Below are positions 1 to 8,823 of a stretch of 64,000 nucleotides of DNA, piece by piece. The translations under genes and the position numbers were made by a program. Origin of the DNA: Sphingomonas sp. (GTDB taxonomy: Bacteria > Pseudomonadota > Alphaproteobacteria > Sphingomonadales > Sphingomonadaceae). The stretch covers positions 248,001 through 312,000 of the forward strand of contig NZ_QFOB01000001.1 of NCBI RefSeq assembly GCF_003248515.1. The letters are read 5' to 3'. The notes below the pieces were generated by a model. That model made no database searches and was not told where the DNA came from. It saw only the letters and a list, made by a program, of their open reading frames with translations. Position 1 is the first letter of the stretch; every line of letters begins with the position of its first letter.

Positions 1-128
1 CGCTAGTGGCGAAAGTTCAGACATTTCCGGACTCCTGGTAGAACGCCGCTGGCGTTCGCGTTGGACCGGCAGAGTATCTATCGGCGCCCTAAACGTGCCG
101 CAAAGCTGAATATCCGCAAATTCCGTGC

Positions 129-752
129 CTACTGTGGATCGCGATCCGCACGCAGTTTGTCCAACGCGATTTGGCGCCTGGTGAGGGTGTCCTTCCACTT
201 CGACCATTCAGCCTCAACGGAACGCGGGCTAATACCAAAGGTCTGGCCGGCCTCAAATTTGGCGCGTTTAAGCTTCCCGTGTTGGTCCGCTCCAACACTC
301 TGAAGGTGTTTCGCGATCGCCAGTCCGGCACCTGCCATTCGCGTCTCGTCGACGGCGCCGCGGGCCGCACGTGATAGTCCGGGGTGCTGACGCACGACGA
401 CGCGCCGCCCTGACTGCGCGGTTAAAACGCGCAAAAGCCTTTCAAGGTCAATTTTGGTCAGTCTTTCGGCTGCCAGCATCAGGGCCTGAAGCTCTGATGG
501 AAGAACGTACTTACCGAGGTACAATCTAAGACCTGTTTTTGATGGATCGTCGGAACACAAATCCAACAAATTATTACGAAGTTCCGAGTCGGGTACGTAT
601 CCGTGATGCAACAAATAAGCGGCAAAGGCGGTCAAATCTCGATAGGCAAGCCCGACATAAACTTGAAACCAGTGAGGGACTTTCCCCGATTCTACCCTCC
701 ATATAAAGCGTCGATCTTTAAAGGGCATGCGCTGATTATATAACGATTTCAC
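129..752 (-). CDS. Element-encoded protein of unknown function
   Basis: I do not recognise this 207-residue protein. The start is a GTG at 752 with a strong AGGGGGG ribosome site, only 12 bases after the integrase stop, so the two genes are probably one transcript and both belong to the integrated element. The C-terminal fifth (roughly residues 165-188, containing FGISPRSVEAEWSKW) reads like a helix-turn-helix, followed by a charged helix; the middle is Leu/Ala/Arg rich and helical. A role as an element regulator or excision cofactor is possible but is inference only. Its base composition looks lower in GC than the nitrate genes next door, as expected of acquired DNA. Confidence 0.6.
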   Translation of the reverse strand: MKSLYNQRMPFKDRRFIWRVESGKVPHWFQVYVGLAYRDLTAFAAYLLHHGYVPDSELRNNLLDLCSDDPSKTGLRLYLGKYVLPSELQALMLAAERLTKIDLERLLRVLTAQSGRRVVVRQHPGLSRAARGAVDETRMAGAGLAIAKHLQSVGADQHGKLKRAKFEAGQTFGISPRSVEAEWSKWKDTLTRRQIALDKLRADRDPQ

Positions 753-764
753 TAATTGCCCCCC

Positions 765-2120
765 CTAATTCGCTAAATCCGGGCGCGGCTCAGAAGATAT
801 TAGTGGTACGACGGCCCGAGCAGCTAACTCGTCCAATCCGTCAGCGATATATCGACCATAGTGACGTTCAATCATTTGGACCGAGGTGTCATGAATTGAC
901 GCAACTAGGCGGATGGGGAGATTTTGACGGATTGCCCGAACAATGCTCGAGTGCCGCAAGGCGTAGGGGACAGTTTCCTCCGACAAGTGAGCTATTTGCC
1001 GGATACGCGCCCAAGGTCGCACAATTTCAGCGGGCGTGAGCCACGCGCCACGACTGGCTCGTTCCCATCGGATCGTCCCAGATACCTGCCTTTTTCGCCA
1101 ACGCTCGAGCAGGTTAGCAGCGAGTGGCCGATTTAGAATTGGCGTGAGAAGGCTCAATATATCCGGTCCGACCGCCACCGGCACGGTGCCGCGACGCTCG
1201 CCCCACCCTTTCCGACTGACCGGCACCATAAGACGAAGGGACGCTTCTTGAACGTCACCGACCCGCATTCGAACCACTTGTGAAAAGCGAGCTCCTGTCG
1301 CGGCGAGAACGGCAAACAACCGGAAGAGGTCTCCTTCCCACCCTTGTTCTGAATCGACCTGTCTGGCGGCTTCCAGCACCAGCTTCACTTTCTCATCGCT
1401 CAAAAGCTGATTGGGACGGGCCAGATCGTCTGCAGGCGCCTCATCACGCTTTCGCGGACGCAAGCCATGCTTCACGATCGCAGGTAGCATGGTCGGCAAA
1501 GCGCTGCGGTTGGCTGCATAAGCCTCATTCAACGCTGCTTTGAGATCATTGGTTAGGCGCTGTCTGGACGTGTGTTTCAGCGAGATCGGAAGTCCGTCCA
1601 GCCACTCGTCCAAGTGGCGCTCGTCGAGATCCCTGAGGGAGATGGATGCAAGCGGCGAAGGATCAATCGCGCTTCGCTTACCTGAACGCTCTCGGCCGAT
1701 TACATACTTGCGAAGCCGGTTGTGAGCATCGGAGTGCGTCGGGCGCCCCCGCCGCATCGCGTCGCGTGCGTCCCGAGCCGCTATATAAGTTTCGAGCGCA
1801 GTAGCGACGTTGATTGGGGGACTCTCGACGCCTGAGCGAGCTTCGACTCTGGCTTTTGAAACGACTGAGCGGGCGGCTTTGATTGCGGCAGTAAAGTCCA
1901 GCGTTCCCTCATGCAGCTCGTCATCGGCGGTTCCGAGCGGCCGTTGTTGATAGCCTTCATCCACACGCCAGCGAACCAACCACTTTCCGCCGCGGCTTCC
2001 CTTCCGATAACCTAGATGAACGTCTGGATCGATCCCGCGCCAGTATGGCTTCGGGCTGATGGGCAGCCGCTTCCGCTCAGCCCGACCGCTAATCTGGGTT
2101 TCGCGGAGCGTCTTAGCCAC
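765..2120 (-). CDS. int: Tyrosine-type site-specific recombinase (integrase)
   Basis: A 451-residue phage-type integrase that would catalyse integration and excision of the element. The C-terminal catalytic domain is visible: first Arg in AATGARFSQ (about residue 275), Lys in VSRKGWG, Arg389-His390 in YALRH (the usual first His of HxLRH is Tyr), His in SIHDTS (about 410) and the nucleophile Tyr421 in ERHYGRY. The N-terminal part carries a basic arm-binding region and a core-binding SAM-like domain around residues 105-215. Start is GTG with AAGG upstream. It lies 134 bases from a tRNA-Glu 3' fragment, the normal position for an integrase next to its attachment site. The catalytic set is complete, so it could be active. 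Confidence 0.93.
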   Translation of the reverse strand: MAKTLRETQISGRAERKRLPISPKPYWRGIDPDVHLGYRKGSRGGKWLVRWRVDEGYQQRPLGTADDELHEGTLDFTAAIKAARSVVSKARVEARSGVESPPINVATALETYIAARDARDAMRRGRPTHSDAHNRLRKYVIGRERSGKRSAIDPSPLASISLRDLDERHLDEWLDGLPISLKHTSRQRLTNDLKAALNEAYAANRSALPTMLPAIVKHGLRPRKRDEAPADDLARPNQLLSDEKVKLVLEAARQVDSEQGWEGDLFRLFAVLAATGARFSQVVRMRVGDVQEASLRLMVPVSRKGWGERRGTVPVAVGPDILSLLTPILNRPLAANLLERWRKRQVSGTIRWERASRGAWLTPAEIVRPWARIRQIAHLSEETVPYALRHSSIVRAIRQNLPIRLVASIHDTSVQMIERHYGRYIADGLDELAARAVVPLISSEPRPDLAN

Positions 2121-2253
2121 GTGTCAGCCTTCGAAATCGTCAATTATGCGTCGAATATACCTTCGTGAATCTGTGCGAACAATCCCGATCAACATTCCTC
2201 TTCCAGGGCGAGCGAGTTGAACTTGCGTGAACATGGAATACAGCCTATTCCGA

Positions 2254-2299
2254 CCCTTTCACGGCTGAAACACGGGTTCGATTCCCGTAGGGGTCACCA
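2254..2299 (+). mobile_element. attR: 3' fragment of tRNA-Glu(UUC)
   Basis: The stretch reads as the 3' part of tRNA-Glu: the anticodon loop CTTTCAC with anticodon UUC, the 3' anticodon strand GGCTG, a T arm (ACGGG TTCGATT CCCGT), the acceptor 3' strand AGGGGTC, discriminator A and an encoded CCA. No D arm or 5' acceptor strand lies upstream, so this is not a functional gene. Element integrases commonly duplicate the tRNA 3' end, leaving an intact gene at the far end; that copy should lie left of position 1. The nitrate operon begins 10 bases to the right. Confidence 0.85.
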
Positions 2300-2309
2300 T
2301 TCTAGGCTT

Positions 2310-3170
2310 TCAATAGCTTAGAGGCGATTTTGCGAGATTATCTCGCGTCGCAATCTCCGATTTTTTCCGAACGGCCTGGCCGTGATCGATGCGCGGCGTT
2401 GCCATGGGCGCATTGCTCCTCGCCTGGCGCGGCGCGGCAGGCTCTGCGCCAACGGCCTCCCCGATCAGGATAAGCGCCGGCGCGCCTTCAACGATCGCCC
2501 GCGCCGCAATCGGAAGCAGATCGAGCCGGGTACGCACTATCTGCTCTTCCGGCAGCGACACGTTGCAGGCGATGAGCACCGGCGTATCGCTGGGCAAGCC
2601 GGCGGAGACGAGCGAGCGGCTGATCTCGGGCGCGGCATCCCGCCCCATATAGACGGCAAGGGTGCAGGCCGGATCGGCCAGCGCCTGCCAATCGAGATCC
2701 AGCGCCATGCCGCGCCGGCTGTGGGCCGTCACGAACTGCACCCGCCGGGCGATGCCACGCAGCGAGAGCGACAGCCCGGCGGAGGCCGCAGTGGCGCTGG
2801 CGGCGGTGATGCCGGGGCAGATGCGCGCCGGGATACCCGCCGCCGCCAGCGCCGTCAGTTCCTCATTCGATCGCCCGAAGATCGAGGGATCTCCACCCTT
2901 GAGGCGCAGCACACGCCGGCCTGCGGTTGCCGCGTCCACCAGCAGGCGATCGATCGTTCCCTGATCCCTGGAATGCCGCCCGGCTCGCTTGCCGACCGAG
3001 ACAAGCTCGGCCTGTGGCGCCAGCTTCAGGATTTCCGGGCCGACCAGCGCATCGTGGAAGATGATATCGGCGCGGGCAAGGAGCCGTTCCGCCTTGCGGG
3101 TCAACAGATCCGGATCGCCGGGTCCGGCGCCCACGAGCCAGACGCTGCCGGGGGCGAACTCATCCTGCAT
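2310..3170 (-). CDS. cobA: Uroporphyrinogen-III C-methyltransferase (SUMT)
   Basis: Methylates uroporphyrinogen III twice with S-adenosylmethionine to give precorrin-2, the precursor of siroheme, which nitrite reductase NirB needs. The family motifs are present: VWLVGAGPGDPDLLT near the N terminus, RLKGGDPSIFGR, and the GITAASA loop. It has only the methyltransferase, not the dehydrogenase/ferrochelatase half of CysG, so siroheme completion must come from another gene. About 35 extra basic residues follow the core. I start at ATG 3170, which has GGAG upstream and overlaps the nitrate reductase end by 11 bases; an in-frame TTG at 3185 is less likely. It is the last gene of the nirB operon, and its stop lies 10 bases from the tRNA fragment. 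Confidence 0.93.
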   Translation of the reverse strand: MQDEFAPGSVWLVGAGPGDPDLLTRKAERLLARADIIFHDALVGPEILKLAPQAELVSVGKRAGRHSRDQGTIDRLLVDAATAGRRVLRLKGGDPSIFGRSNEELTALAAAGIPARICPGITAASATAASAGLSLSLRGIARRVQFVTAHSRRGMALDLDWQALADPACTLAVYMGRDAAPEISRSLVSAGLPSDTPVLIACNVSLPEEQIVRTRLDLLPIAARAIVEGAPALILIGEAVGAEPAAPRQARSNAPMATPRIDHGQAVRKKSEIATRDNLAKSPLSY

Positions 3171-5760
3171 CGGTCGTCTCCGCAAGCTGATCGGTGAGAA
3201 TTCGGGAAAGGGCCGGGCGGCAGGAGCCGCAATTGGTGCCCGCCGAAAGCGCGGTGCCGATTTCCGGCACGGTCGCGAGCCGCTGATCGCGGATCGCGGC
3301 TATGATCGCGTGCAGGCCGACATTGAAGCAGACGCAGACGATCGGCCCCGTATCGGCGCGCGCGCCCGGCGCGCGCCCCGCCAGAACGGCAAGCCCCTGT
3401 ATCATGTCCAGCTGGCCGATCAGCCAGTCGCGCGATGGCAATTCGCCGCTCGCCGTGAGGAAAAGGGTCGCGATCAGGCGGCCATCCTCAAGGATCGCGA
3501 TCCGGCGACTGCCGCGCGCGGGATCGCTCGCTTCGATCCGTTCGCCTTTCGGCAGCGCGCGTTCGATCGCGGCGGGATCGCCCACGCCCGCAAGTTCGAC
3601 GAGGGTGCCGCCCGGCACCGCCACTTTCGTCGCCCACAGGCAATCGATCGCGGGTGCGGCACCCCTGACGATCAGGAAACCGCGCCAGTCGATCGACACG
3701 GGCTCGATCCGGGCCGGCGTATTCTTGAAGCCCGGCTGGCCGGAATGGGGATCGACGAGGGGGCGGGGTAAAAGGCCCGTGCGCCCCGCCGTCGATGTCC
3801 GGTCCGTCCAGTGGATCGGGGTGAAAAGCTCTCCCCGCCTCTGCCCTTCGCTGATGCCCACGCGAAAAAGACTGGATCCGACCGGCGTGGAAATGCGCGC
3901 GAGCTCACCTTCGTGGACCCCCCGTTCCTCCGCATCGCGCGGATGGATCTCGACGACCGGCTCCTCGCGATGGCGCGCCAGCTTCGGTGAAAGTCCGGTG
4001 CGCGTCATCGTATGCCATTGATCGCGATAGCGGCCGGTGTTCAGCGTCATCGGCCATTCGCGCAACGGCGCATCGATCGCACGCTGGCGTACCGGGATCA
4101 GGCGCGCCTTGCCGTCCGGCGTGGAAAAGGGATGCGAGGCGAAGGCATCGCCCCCCCAGATGAACGGTTCCATCGCATCATAATCGGCGTTGCCGATCGC
4201 GGCCTTCGCACGCAGGTTCAGCAGGCGCCGGCCATCGTTGCGATAGGCGGTGAGCCGCGCATGTTCGCGCCATATGTCGGCCGGGCGATCATAGACGAAC
4301 GCACTCTTCCACCCCATTCGACGCCCGACCTGATTGATGATCCACCAGTCGGGCCTCGCTTCGCCCGGCGGCGGCAGCACGGCGCGCTGGCGGCTGACGC
4401 GGCGTTCCGAATTGGTCACGGTGCCATCCTTCTCGGCCCATGCGGATGCGGGAAGGCGAACATGGGCGTAGCGGCTGGTGTCCGTTTCGGCGATCACGTC
4501 CGACACGACGACGAACGGACAGGTCGCCAGCGCCTCGCGCACCCGGCCGGCATCGGGCAGGGACACGGCCGGGTTGGTCGCCATCACCCACAAAGCCTTG
4601 ATCCGGCCCTCGCCGATCGCGCGAAACAGATCGACCGCCTTGAGCCCCGGCTTCGTCGCCATTCCTGGGGAGGCCCAGAAGCGGCCGACATCGGCGATGT
4701 CCTCCGCGCCGAAGCCGCGATGCGCGGCGAGCGTGGAGGCCAGCCCCCCCACCTCGCGCCCGCCCATCGCATTGGGCTGCCCGGTGATCGAGAAGGGCGC
4801 CGCGCCCGGCTTGCCGATCCGCCCCGTCGCCAGATGCAGATTGATGATCGCGTTGACCTGATCGGTGCCGCGGATCGACTGGTTGATCCCCTGGCTGAAC
4901 AGCGTGACGGTACGCGGGTTCGCCGCGAACAGATCGTAGAAGCGCTGGAGATCGGCGGGCGCCAGATCGCAGGCGGCGGCGACGGAGCCGAGATCATCGC
5001 CCGTCCCGATCTCCTCCCAGAAGCCTTCGGGCGTTTCCACCCGCGCCGCCAGATAGGCTTCGTCGATCAGCCCCTCGCGCCGGCAGTGTGCGAGCAGGCC
5101 GTTCATCAATGCCACGTCGCTGCCGGGGCGGAGCGGCAGGTGCAGATCCGCCTCCTCGCACGTCTCCGTCCGGCGCGGATCGATGACCACCAGCTTCGTG
5201 CCGCGCGCGGCGCGCGCCGCCATGATCCGCTGATAGACGATCGGATGGCACCAGGCCGTGTTCGATCCGACGAGCACGACCAGATCGGCCTCGTCCAGAT
5301 CGCCATAGGTGGCCGGCACGATATCCTCGCCGAACGCCCGCATATGCCCCGCGACCGCGCTCGACATGCAAAGGCGTGAATTGGTGTCGATATTGGCCGA
5401 TCCGATGAAGCCCTTCATCAGCTTGTTGGCGAGGTAATAATCCTCGGTCAGCAACTGGCCGGAGACGTAGAAGGCCACGCTGTCCGGCCCGTGCGCGGCG
5501 ATCGTCTCGGCGAAGCGACGTGCGACGAGATCCAGCGCCTTGTCCCAGCTCGCCCGGCGCCTGCCGATCATCGGATGCAGCAGGCGCCCTTCCAGCCCCA
5601 CCGTCTCGCCCAGATGCGTCCCCTTCGAACAGAGCCGACCGCGATTGGCGGGATGATCGGGATCGCCCTTGATCGAGAGCGCGCGCTCGCCCGTCCGCTC
5701 GGCCAGGATGCCGCAGCCGACGCCGCAATAGGCGCAGGTCGTGCGGACGGGCTCGGCCAT
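3160..5760 (-). CDS. nasA: Assimilatory nitrate reductase, catalytic subunit
   Basis: An 866-residue cytoplasmic molybdopterin enzyme reducing nitrate to nitrite. The N terminus has the 4Fe-4S ligands (TTCAYCGVGCGI ... GRLCSKG). A molybdenum-ligand Cys lies in TNSRLCMSS, the cofactor-binding GQPNAMGGREVGG follows in the middle, and the molybdopterin dinucleotide-binding domain spans roughly residues 570-690. The last 60 residues form a BFD-like [2Fe-2S] domain (CVCFN ... TNCGSCRP), a fusion typical of NasA-type enzymes and probably the electron entry point. There is no Tat signal, as expected for an assimilatory enzyme. The gene follows nirD with a one-base gap and is in the nirB operon. Confidence 0.95.
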   Translation of the reverse strand: MAEPVRTTCAYCGVGCGILAERTGERALSIKGDPDHPANRGRLCSKGTHLGETVGLEGRLLHPMIGRRRASWDKALDLVARRFAETIAAHGPDSVAFYVSGQLLTEDYYLANKLMKGFIGSANIDTNSRLCMSSAVAGHMRAFGEDIVPATYGDLDEADLVVLVGSNTAWCHPIVYQRIMAARAARGTKLVVIDPRRTETCEEADLHLPLRPGSDVALMNGLLAHCRREGLIDEAYLAARVETPEGFWEEIGTGDDLGSVAAACDLAPADLQRFYDLFAANPRTVTLFSQGINQSIRGTDQVNAIINLHLATGRIGKPGAAPFSITGQPNAMGGREVGGLASTLAAHRGFGAEDIADVGRFWASPGMATKPGLKAVDLFRAIGEGRIKALWVMATNPAVSLPDAGRVREALATCPFVVVSDVIAETDTSRYAHVRLPASAWAEKDGTVTNSERRVSRQRAVLPPPGEARPDWWIINQVGRRMGWKSAFVYDRPADIWREHARLTAYRNDGRRLLNLRAKAAIGNADYDAMEPFIWGGDAFASHPFSTPDGKARLIPVRQRAIDAPLREWPMTLNTGRYRDQWHTMTRTGLSPKLARHREEPVVEIHPRDAEERGVHEGELARISTPVGSSLFRVGISEGQRRGELFTPIHWTDRTSTAGRTGLLPRPLVDPHSGQPGFKNTPARIEPVSIDWRGFLIVRGAAPAIDCLWATKVAVPGGTLVELAGVGDPAAIERALPKGERIEASDPARGSRRIAILEDGRLIATLFLTASGELPSRDWLIGQLDMIQGLAVLAGRAPGARADTGPIVCVCFNVGLHAIIAAIRDQRLATVPEIGTALSAGTNCGSCRPALSRILTDQLAETTDAG

Positions 5761-5761
5761 C

Positions 5762-6088
5762 TCAGGCCGCAGCCCGGACCGGCATCGCGATCAGCACGCG
5801 ATCGCCATCCCTGCGGACGGGCACGGTCGGCGTGCAGCCGCTGTCGTCGCCGATCGCCGCCCCGGTCGCCAGCGCGATCCGGACGTTGTGCAGCGGGCAG
5901 GCGACGGCATGGCCATGGACGATGCCCTGGCTCAACGGGCCGCCCTTGTGAGGGCAGCGATCCACCAGCGCGAACACCTCATCGTCATGCGTGCGGAAGA
6001 TGGCAACCGGCGTTCCGCCCCAGTCCAGCGTGCGGCTGCCGCGCAGGGGAATATCGGAGAAAGCCGCGATATCGATCCAGTCTGTCAT
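5762..6088 (-). CDS. nirD: Nitrite reductase (NADH) small subunit, Rieske-type
   Basis: Small partner of NirB in assimilatory nitrite reductase. The Rieske ligand pairs are seen as CPHKGGPL and CPLHN, so this copy keeps Cys and His ligands, which many NirD proteins lack. I start at ATG 6088, 8 bases after a GGAG; an upstream GTG (6097) overlaps the nirB stop as GTGA but would have the ribosome site directly against it. Between nirB and nasA in one operon. Confidence 0.93.
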   Translation of the reverse strand: MTDWIDIAAFSDIPLRGSRTLDWGGTPVAIFRTHDDEVFALVDRCPHKGGPLSQGIVHGHAVACPLHNVRIALATGAAIGDDSGCTPTVPVRRDGDRVLIAMPVRAAA

Positions 6089-6093
6089 GCGCG

Positions 6094-8595
6094 TCACTCC
6101 GCGAACGCAAAAGCGGGGGAAAGCGGCTGGTGGAGATCGGCGCGGTCGCCCGAGGCCCGCTCCGCCCAGGGATCGTCCTGGGAAAAGGATTGCGAATGCC
6201 AGAAGCGCGCGGCCAGCGCGTCCCGGCCCGCTTCATCCTCCACCACATGCCGCTTCACATGATCGAGGCCGACGCGCTCGATCCAGGGGGCGGTGCGCTC
6301 CAGATAGCGGGCCTGTTCGCGATACAGCTGCACGAAGGCGGCGGCATGATGGATCGCCTCCTCTTCGGTCGTGACCTTCGCCAGCAGGTCGGTCGCGCGG
6401 ACATGGATTCCGCCATTGCCGCCGACATGAAGCTCATAGCCCGAATCCACGCAGACGATGCCGAAGTCCTTGATCGTCGCCTCGGCGCAGTTTCGCGGAC
6501 AGCCGGAAACCGCCATCTTGAACTTGTGGGGCATCCAGCTGCCCCAGAAGCCGCGTTCCAGCTTCACGCCGAGCCCGGTGGAGTCCTGCGTGCCGAAGCG
6601 GCACCATTCGGAGCCGACGCAGGTCTTCACGGTGCGCAGCGCCTTGCCATAAGCGTGCCCGGAAACCATGCCGGCGGCGTTGAGATCGGCCCAGACGGCG
6701 GGCAGATCCTCCTTCCTGATACCGAAGATGTCGAGGCGCTGGCCGCCCGTCACCTTCACCATCGGTGCATCATATTTCTCGACGACATCGGCGATGGCGC
6801 GCAGTTCGCGGGGATTGGTCAGCCCGCCCCACATGCGCGGCACGACCGAGTAGGTACCGTCCTTCTGGATGTTCGCATGCAGCCGCTCGTTGACGAAGCG
6901 GCTCTGCTGATCGTCGACATAATCGCCGGGCAGCGCGCACAGCAGATAGTAATTGAGCGCGGGCCGGCAGGAGGAGCAGCCGTCGGGCGTCGACCAGTGC
7001 AGCTTCTGCATCACCTCGGGGATGGAGCGCATGTCCTGCGCCACGATCTCGCGGCGGACATCATCGTGGCCGAAGCTCGTGCATTTGCACATCGTCTTCG
7101 GGCCGGACTGGACGCCGTCACCCAGCGTCAGCGCCAGCAGCGTCTCGACCAGGCCGGTGCACGATCCGCAGCTGGCCGAAGCCTTGCAGGTGGAGCGCAC
7201 CGCATCCAGGCTGCATGCGCCGCCCGCGATGGAAGCCACGACCTGCCCCTTGCTGACGCCGTTGCAGCCGCAAATCTCGGCATCGTCCGAGAGCGCCGCA
7301 ACGGCCGCCTTAGGGTCCGCCAGCCCACCCCCGGAGGCGAAGGCCTGGCCATAGATCAGCACGTCGCGAATGTCGGCGACGCTCTCGCCCTTCTTCAGCA
7401 GATCGAAATACCAGCTGCCGTCGACGGTATCGCCATAAAGCACCGCGCCGATCACGCGATCGTCGCGCAGCACGACACGCTTGTAGATGCCGCGCGCGGC
7501 ATCGCGCAGCACGATATCCTCCGCGCCCGGGCCACCCGAAAAATCGCCCGCCGAAAAGACATCGAGGCCCGCGACCTTCAGCTTCGTCGAGGTGACCGAG
7601 CCGCGATAGCCGCTTGGCCGCATGACCAGACCGTCGGCCAGGCTGCGGCACATCTCCCACAGGGGGGCCACGAGGCCATAGACGTTGCCGTCATGCTCGA
7701 CGCATTCGCCGACGGCGAGCACGTCCGGATCGGACGTCACCATATGATCGTCGACGCGGATGCCGCGATTGACCTCCAGGCCGGCGGCGCGGGCCAGCGC
7801 CGTGGACGGACGGATACCAACCGCCATGACGACCAGGCTTGCCGGGATTTCGCGACCATCCTTCAGGCGCACACCCTGCACCTTGCCGTCGCCGAAGATT
7901 TCCGCCGTATCCGCGCCGGTCAGGATCGTCTGGCCGCGGGCTTCCAGCGCCGTCTTGAGCAGCCAGCCCGCCGCCTCGTCCAGCTGTCGTTCCATCAGCG
8001 TCGGCATCAGGTGAATGACCGTCACCTTCATGCCCCGCAGGGTAAGGCCGTGCGCCGCCTCCAGCCCGAGCAGGCCGCCGCCGATCACGACCGCGTCGCC
8101 GCCCTTTCCGGCGGCCGCCAGCATCGCATCGACATCCTTCATGTCGCGGAAGCTGATCACGCCCGGCAAATCCTTGCCCGGCACGGGGATGATGAACGGA
8201 TCGGATCCGGTGGCGATCAGCAGCTTGTCATAATGCGCGATCCGGCCGGATTGGGCCGTCACCGTCTTCGCATCGCGATCGATCGCGATCACCGGATCCC
8301 CGGTAACCAGATCGATCTCATTATCGGCATACCAGCCATGCCCGTTGATGACGATCTCCTCGAACGTCTTCTCTCCGGCCAGCACCGGCGAGAGCATGAT
8401 CCGGTTGTAGTTCACATGTGGCTCGGCCCCGAAGATCGTGACGCGATAGCGGCCGGCATCGCGGGCCAGCAGTTCTTCCACGGCACGGCACCCGGCCATG
8501 CCGTTCCCGATCACGATCAGGCGCGCGCGGTCGGGGATCGTCACCGCTTCGGTCAGAGCAGTGTCTTCGGGCCGGTCGAATTCCTGAAAGTCCAT
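6094..8595 (-). CDS. nirB: Nitrite reductase (NADH) large subunit
   Basis: Reduces nitrite to ammonium with six electrons from NADH in the cytoplasm. Domain order: FAD/NADH oxidoreductase (IVIGNGMAGCRAVEELL; a second nucleotide fold at VVIGGGLLGLEAA), two BFD-type [2Fe-2S] segments (ICGCNGVSKG ... SCGSC and MCKCTSF ... GCSSCRP), then the sulfite/nitrite reductase repeats with siroheme/4Fe-4S ligands TCVGSEWC and SGCPRNC. At 833 residues it has normal family length. I start at ATG 8595, seven bases after GGAG; a TTG six bases upstream is too close. First gene of the operon, preceded by an attenuator-type leader. Confidence 0.96.
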   Translation of the reverse strand: MDFQEFDRPEDTALTEAVTIPDRARLIVIGNGMAGCRAVEELLARDAGRYRVTIFGAEPHVNYNRIMLSPVLAGEKTFEEIVINGHGWYADNEIDLVTGDPVIAIDRDAKTVTAQSGRIAHYDKLLIATGSDPFIIPVPGKDLPGVISFRDMKDVDAMLAAAGKGGDAVVIGGGLLGLEAAHGLTLRGMKVTVIHLMPTLMERQLDEAAGWLLKTALEARGQTILTGADTAEIFGDGKVQGVRLKDGREIPASLVVMAVGIRPSTALARAAGLEVNRGIRVDDHMVTSDPDVLAVGECVEHDGNVYGLVAPLWEMCRSLADGLVMRPSGYRGSVTSTKLKVAGLDVFSAGDFSGGPGAEDIVLRDAARGIYKRVVLRDDRVIGAVLYGDTVDGSWYFDLLKKGESVADIRDVLIYGQAFASGGGLADPKAAVAALSDDAEICGCNGVSKGQVVASIAGGACSLDAVRSTCKASASCGSCTGLVETLLALTLGDGVQSGPKTMCKCTSFGHDDVRREIVAQDMRSIPEVMQKLHWSTPDGCSSCRPALNYYLLCALPGDYVDDQQSRFVNERLHANIQKDGTYSVVPRMWGGLTNPRELRAIADVVEKYDAPMVKVTGGQRLDIFGIRKEDLPAVWADLNAAGMVSGHAYGKALRTVKTCVGSEWCRFGTQDSTGLGVKLERGFWGSWMPHKFKMAVSGCPRNCAEATIKDFGIVCVDSGYELHVGGNGGIHVRATDLLAKVTTEEEAIHHAAAFVQLYREQARYLERTAPWIERVGLDHVKRHVVEDEAGRDALAARFWHSQSFSQDDPWAERASGDRADLHQPLSPAFAFAE

Positions 8596-8613
8596 GTCCA
8601 AGCTCCAGAAACG

Positions 8614-8762
8614 AAAAAGGCCGCCATCCGGACCACGGGATGAACCGTGGTCTGGATGGCGGCCTTGCCATTCATCGTAAGCCGGCCGGGGCCGGAGCGA
8701 CGCATTCCGGATCGAGCCTTCCTCGGATCGCCGGAATTATGGGGGCTCGGGCATCGTTGCCC
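8614..8762 (-). promoter_or_regulatory. NasT/ANTAR-type antitermination leader of nirB
   Basis: On the minus strand, 18 bases before the nirB start, lies an intrinsic terminator: a stem of about 20 base pairs (GGCCGCCATCC-A-GACCACGG, loop TTCATC) followed by five T (8614-8666). A second hairpin, ATGGC-AAGGCC-GCCAT (8656-8671), shares the 5' arm of the terminator and so excludes it. Its loop has six bases with A first and G fourth, the signature of ANTAR targets. An upstream hairpin GGGC-AACGAT-GCCC (8749-8762) has the same loop rule and is the candidate first hairpin; another stem (ATTCCG/CGGAAT) lies between them. Binding by NasT should stabilise the hexaloop pair and allow transcription into nirB. 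Confidence 0.8.
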
Positions 8763-8823
8763 TCACCCCCCAGCAATGCCCCGAATCGGCCGCTTTTGCA
8801 AGCGTCCCGATCGATCCCGATCA

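Noticed and set aside
2150..2299. Complete tRNA-Glu gene
   Set aside because: Only the anticodon-to-CCA part is present; no D arm or 5' acceptor strand upstream.
5491..8643. Open frame of about 1050 codons on the plus strand opposite nasA, nirD and nirB
   Set aside because: It mirrors three well-supported genes; such long antisense frames are normal at this GC content. The product is His/Arg/Gly rich with no fold or motif.
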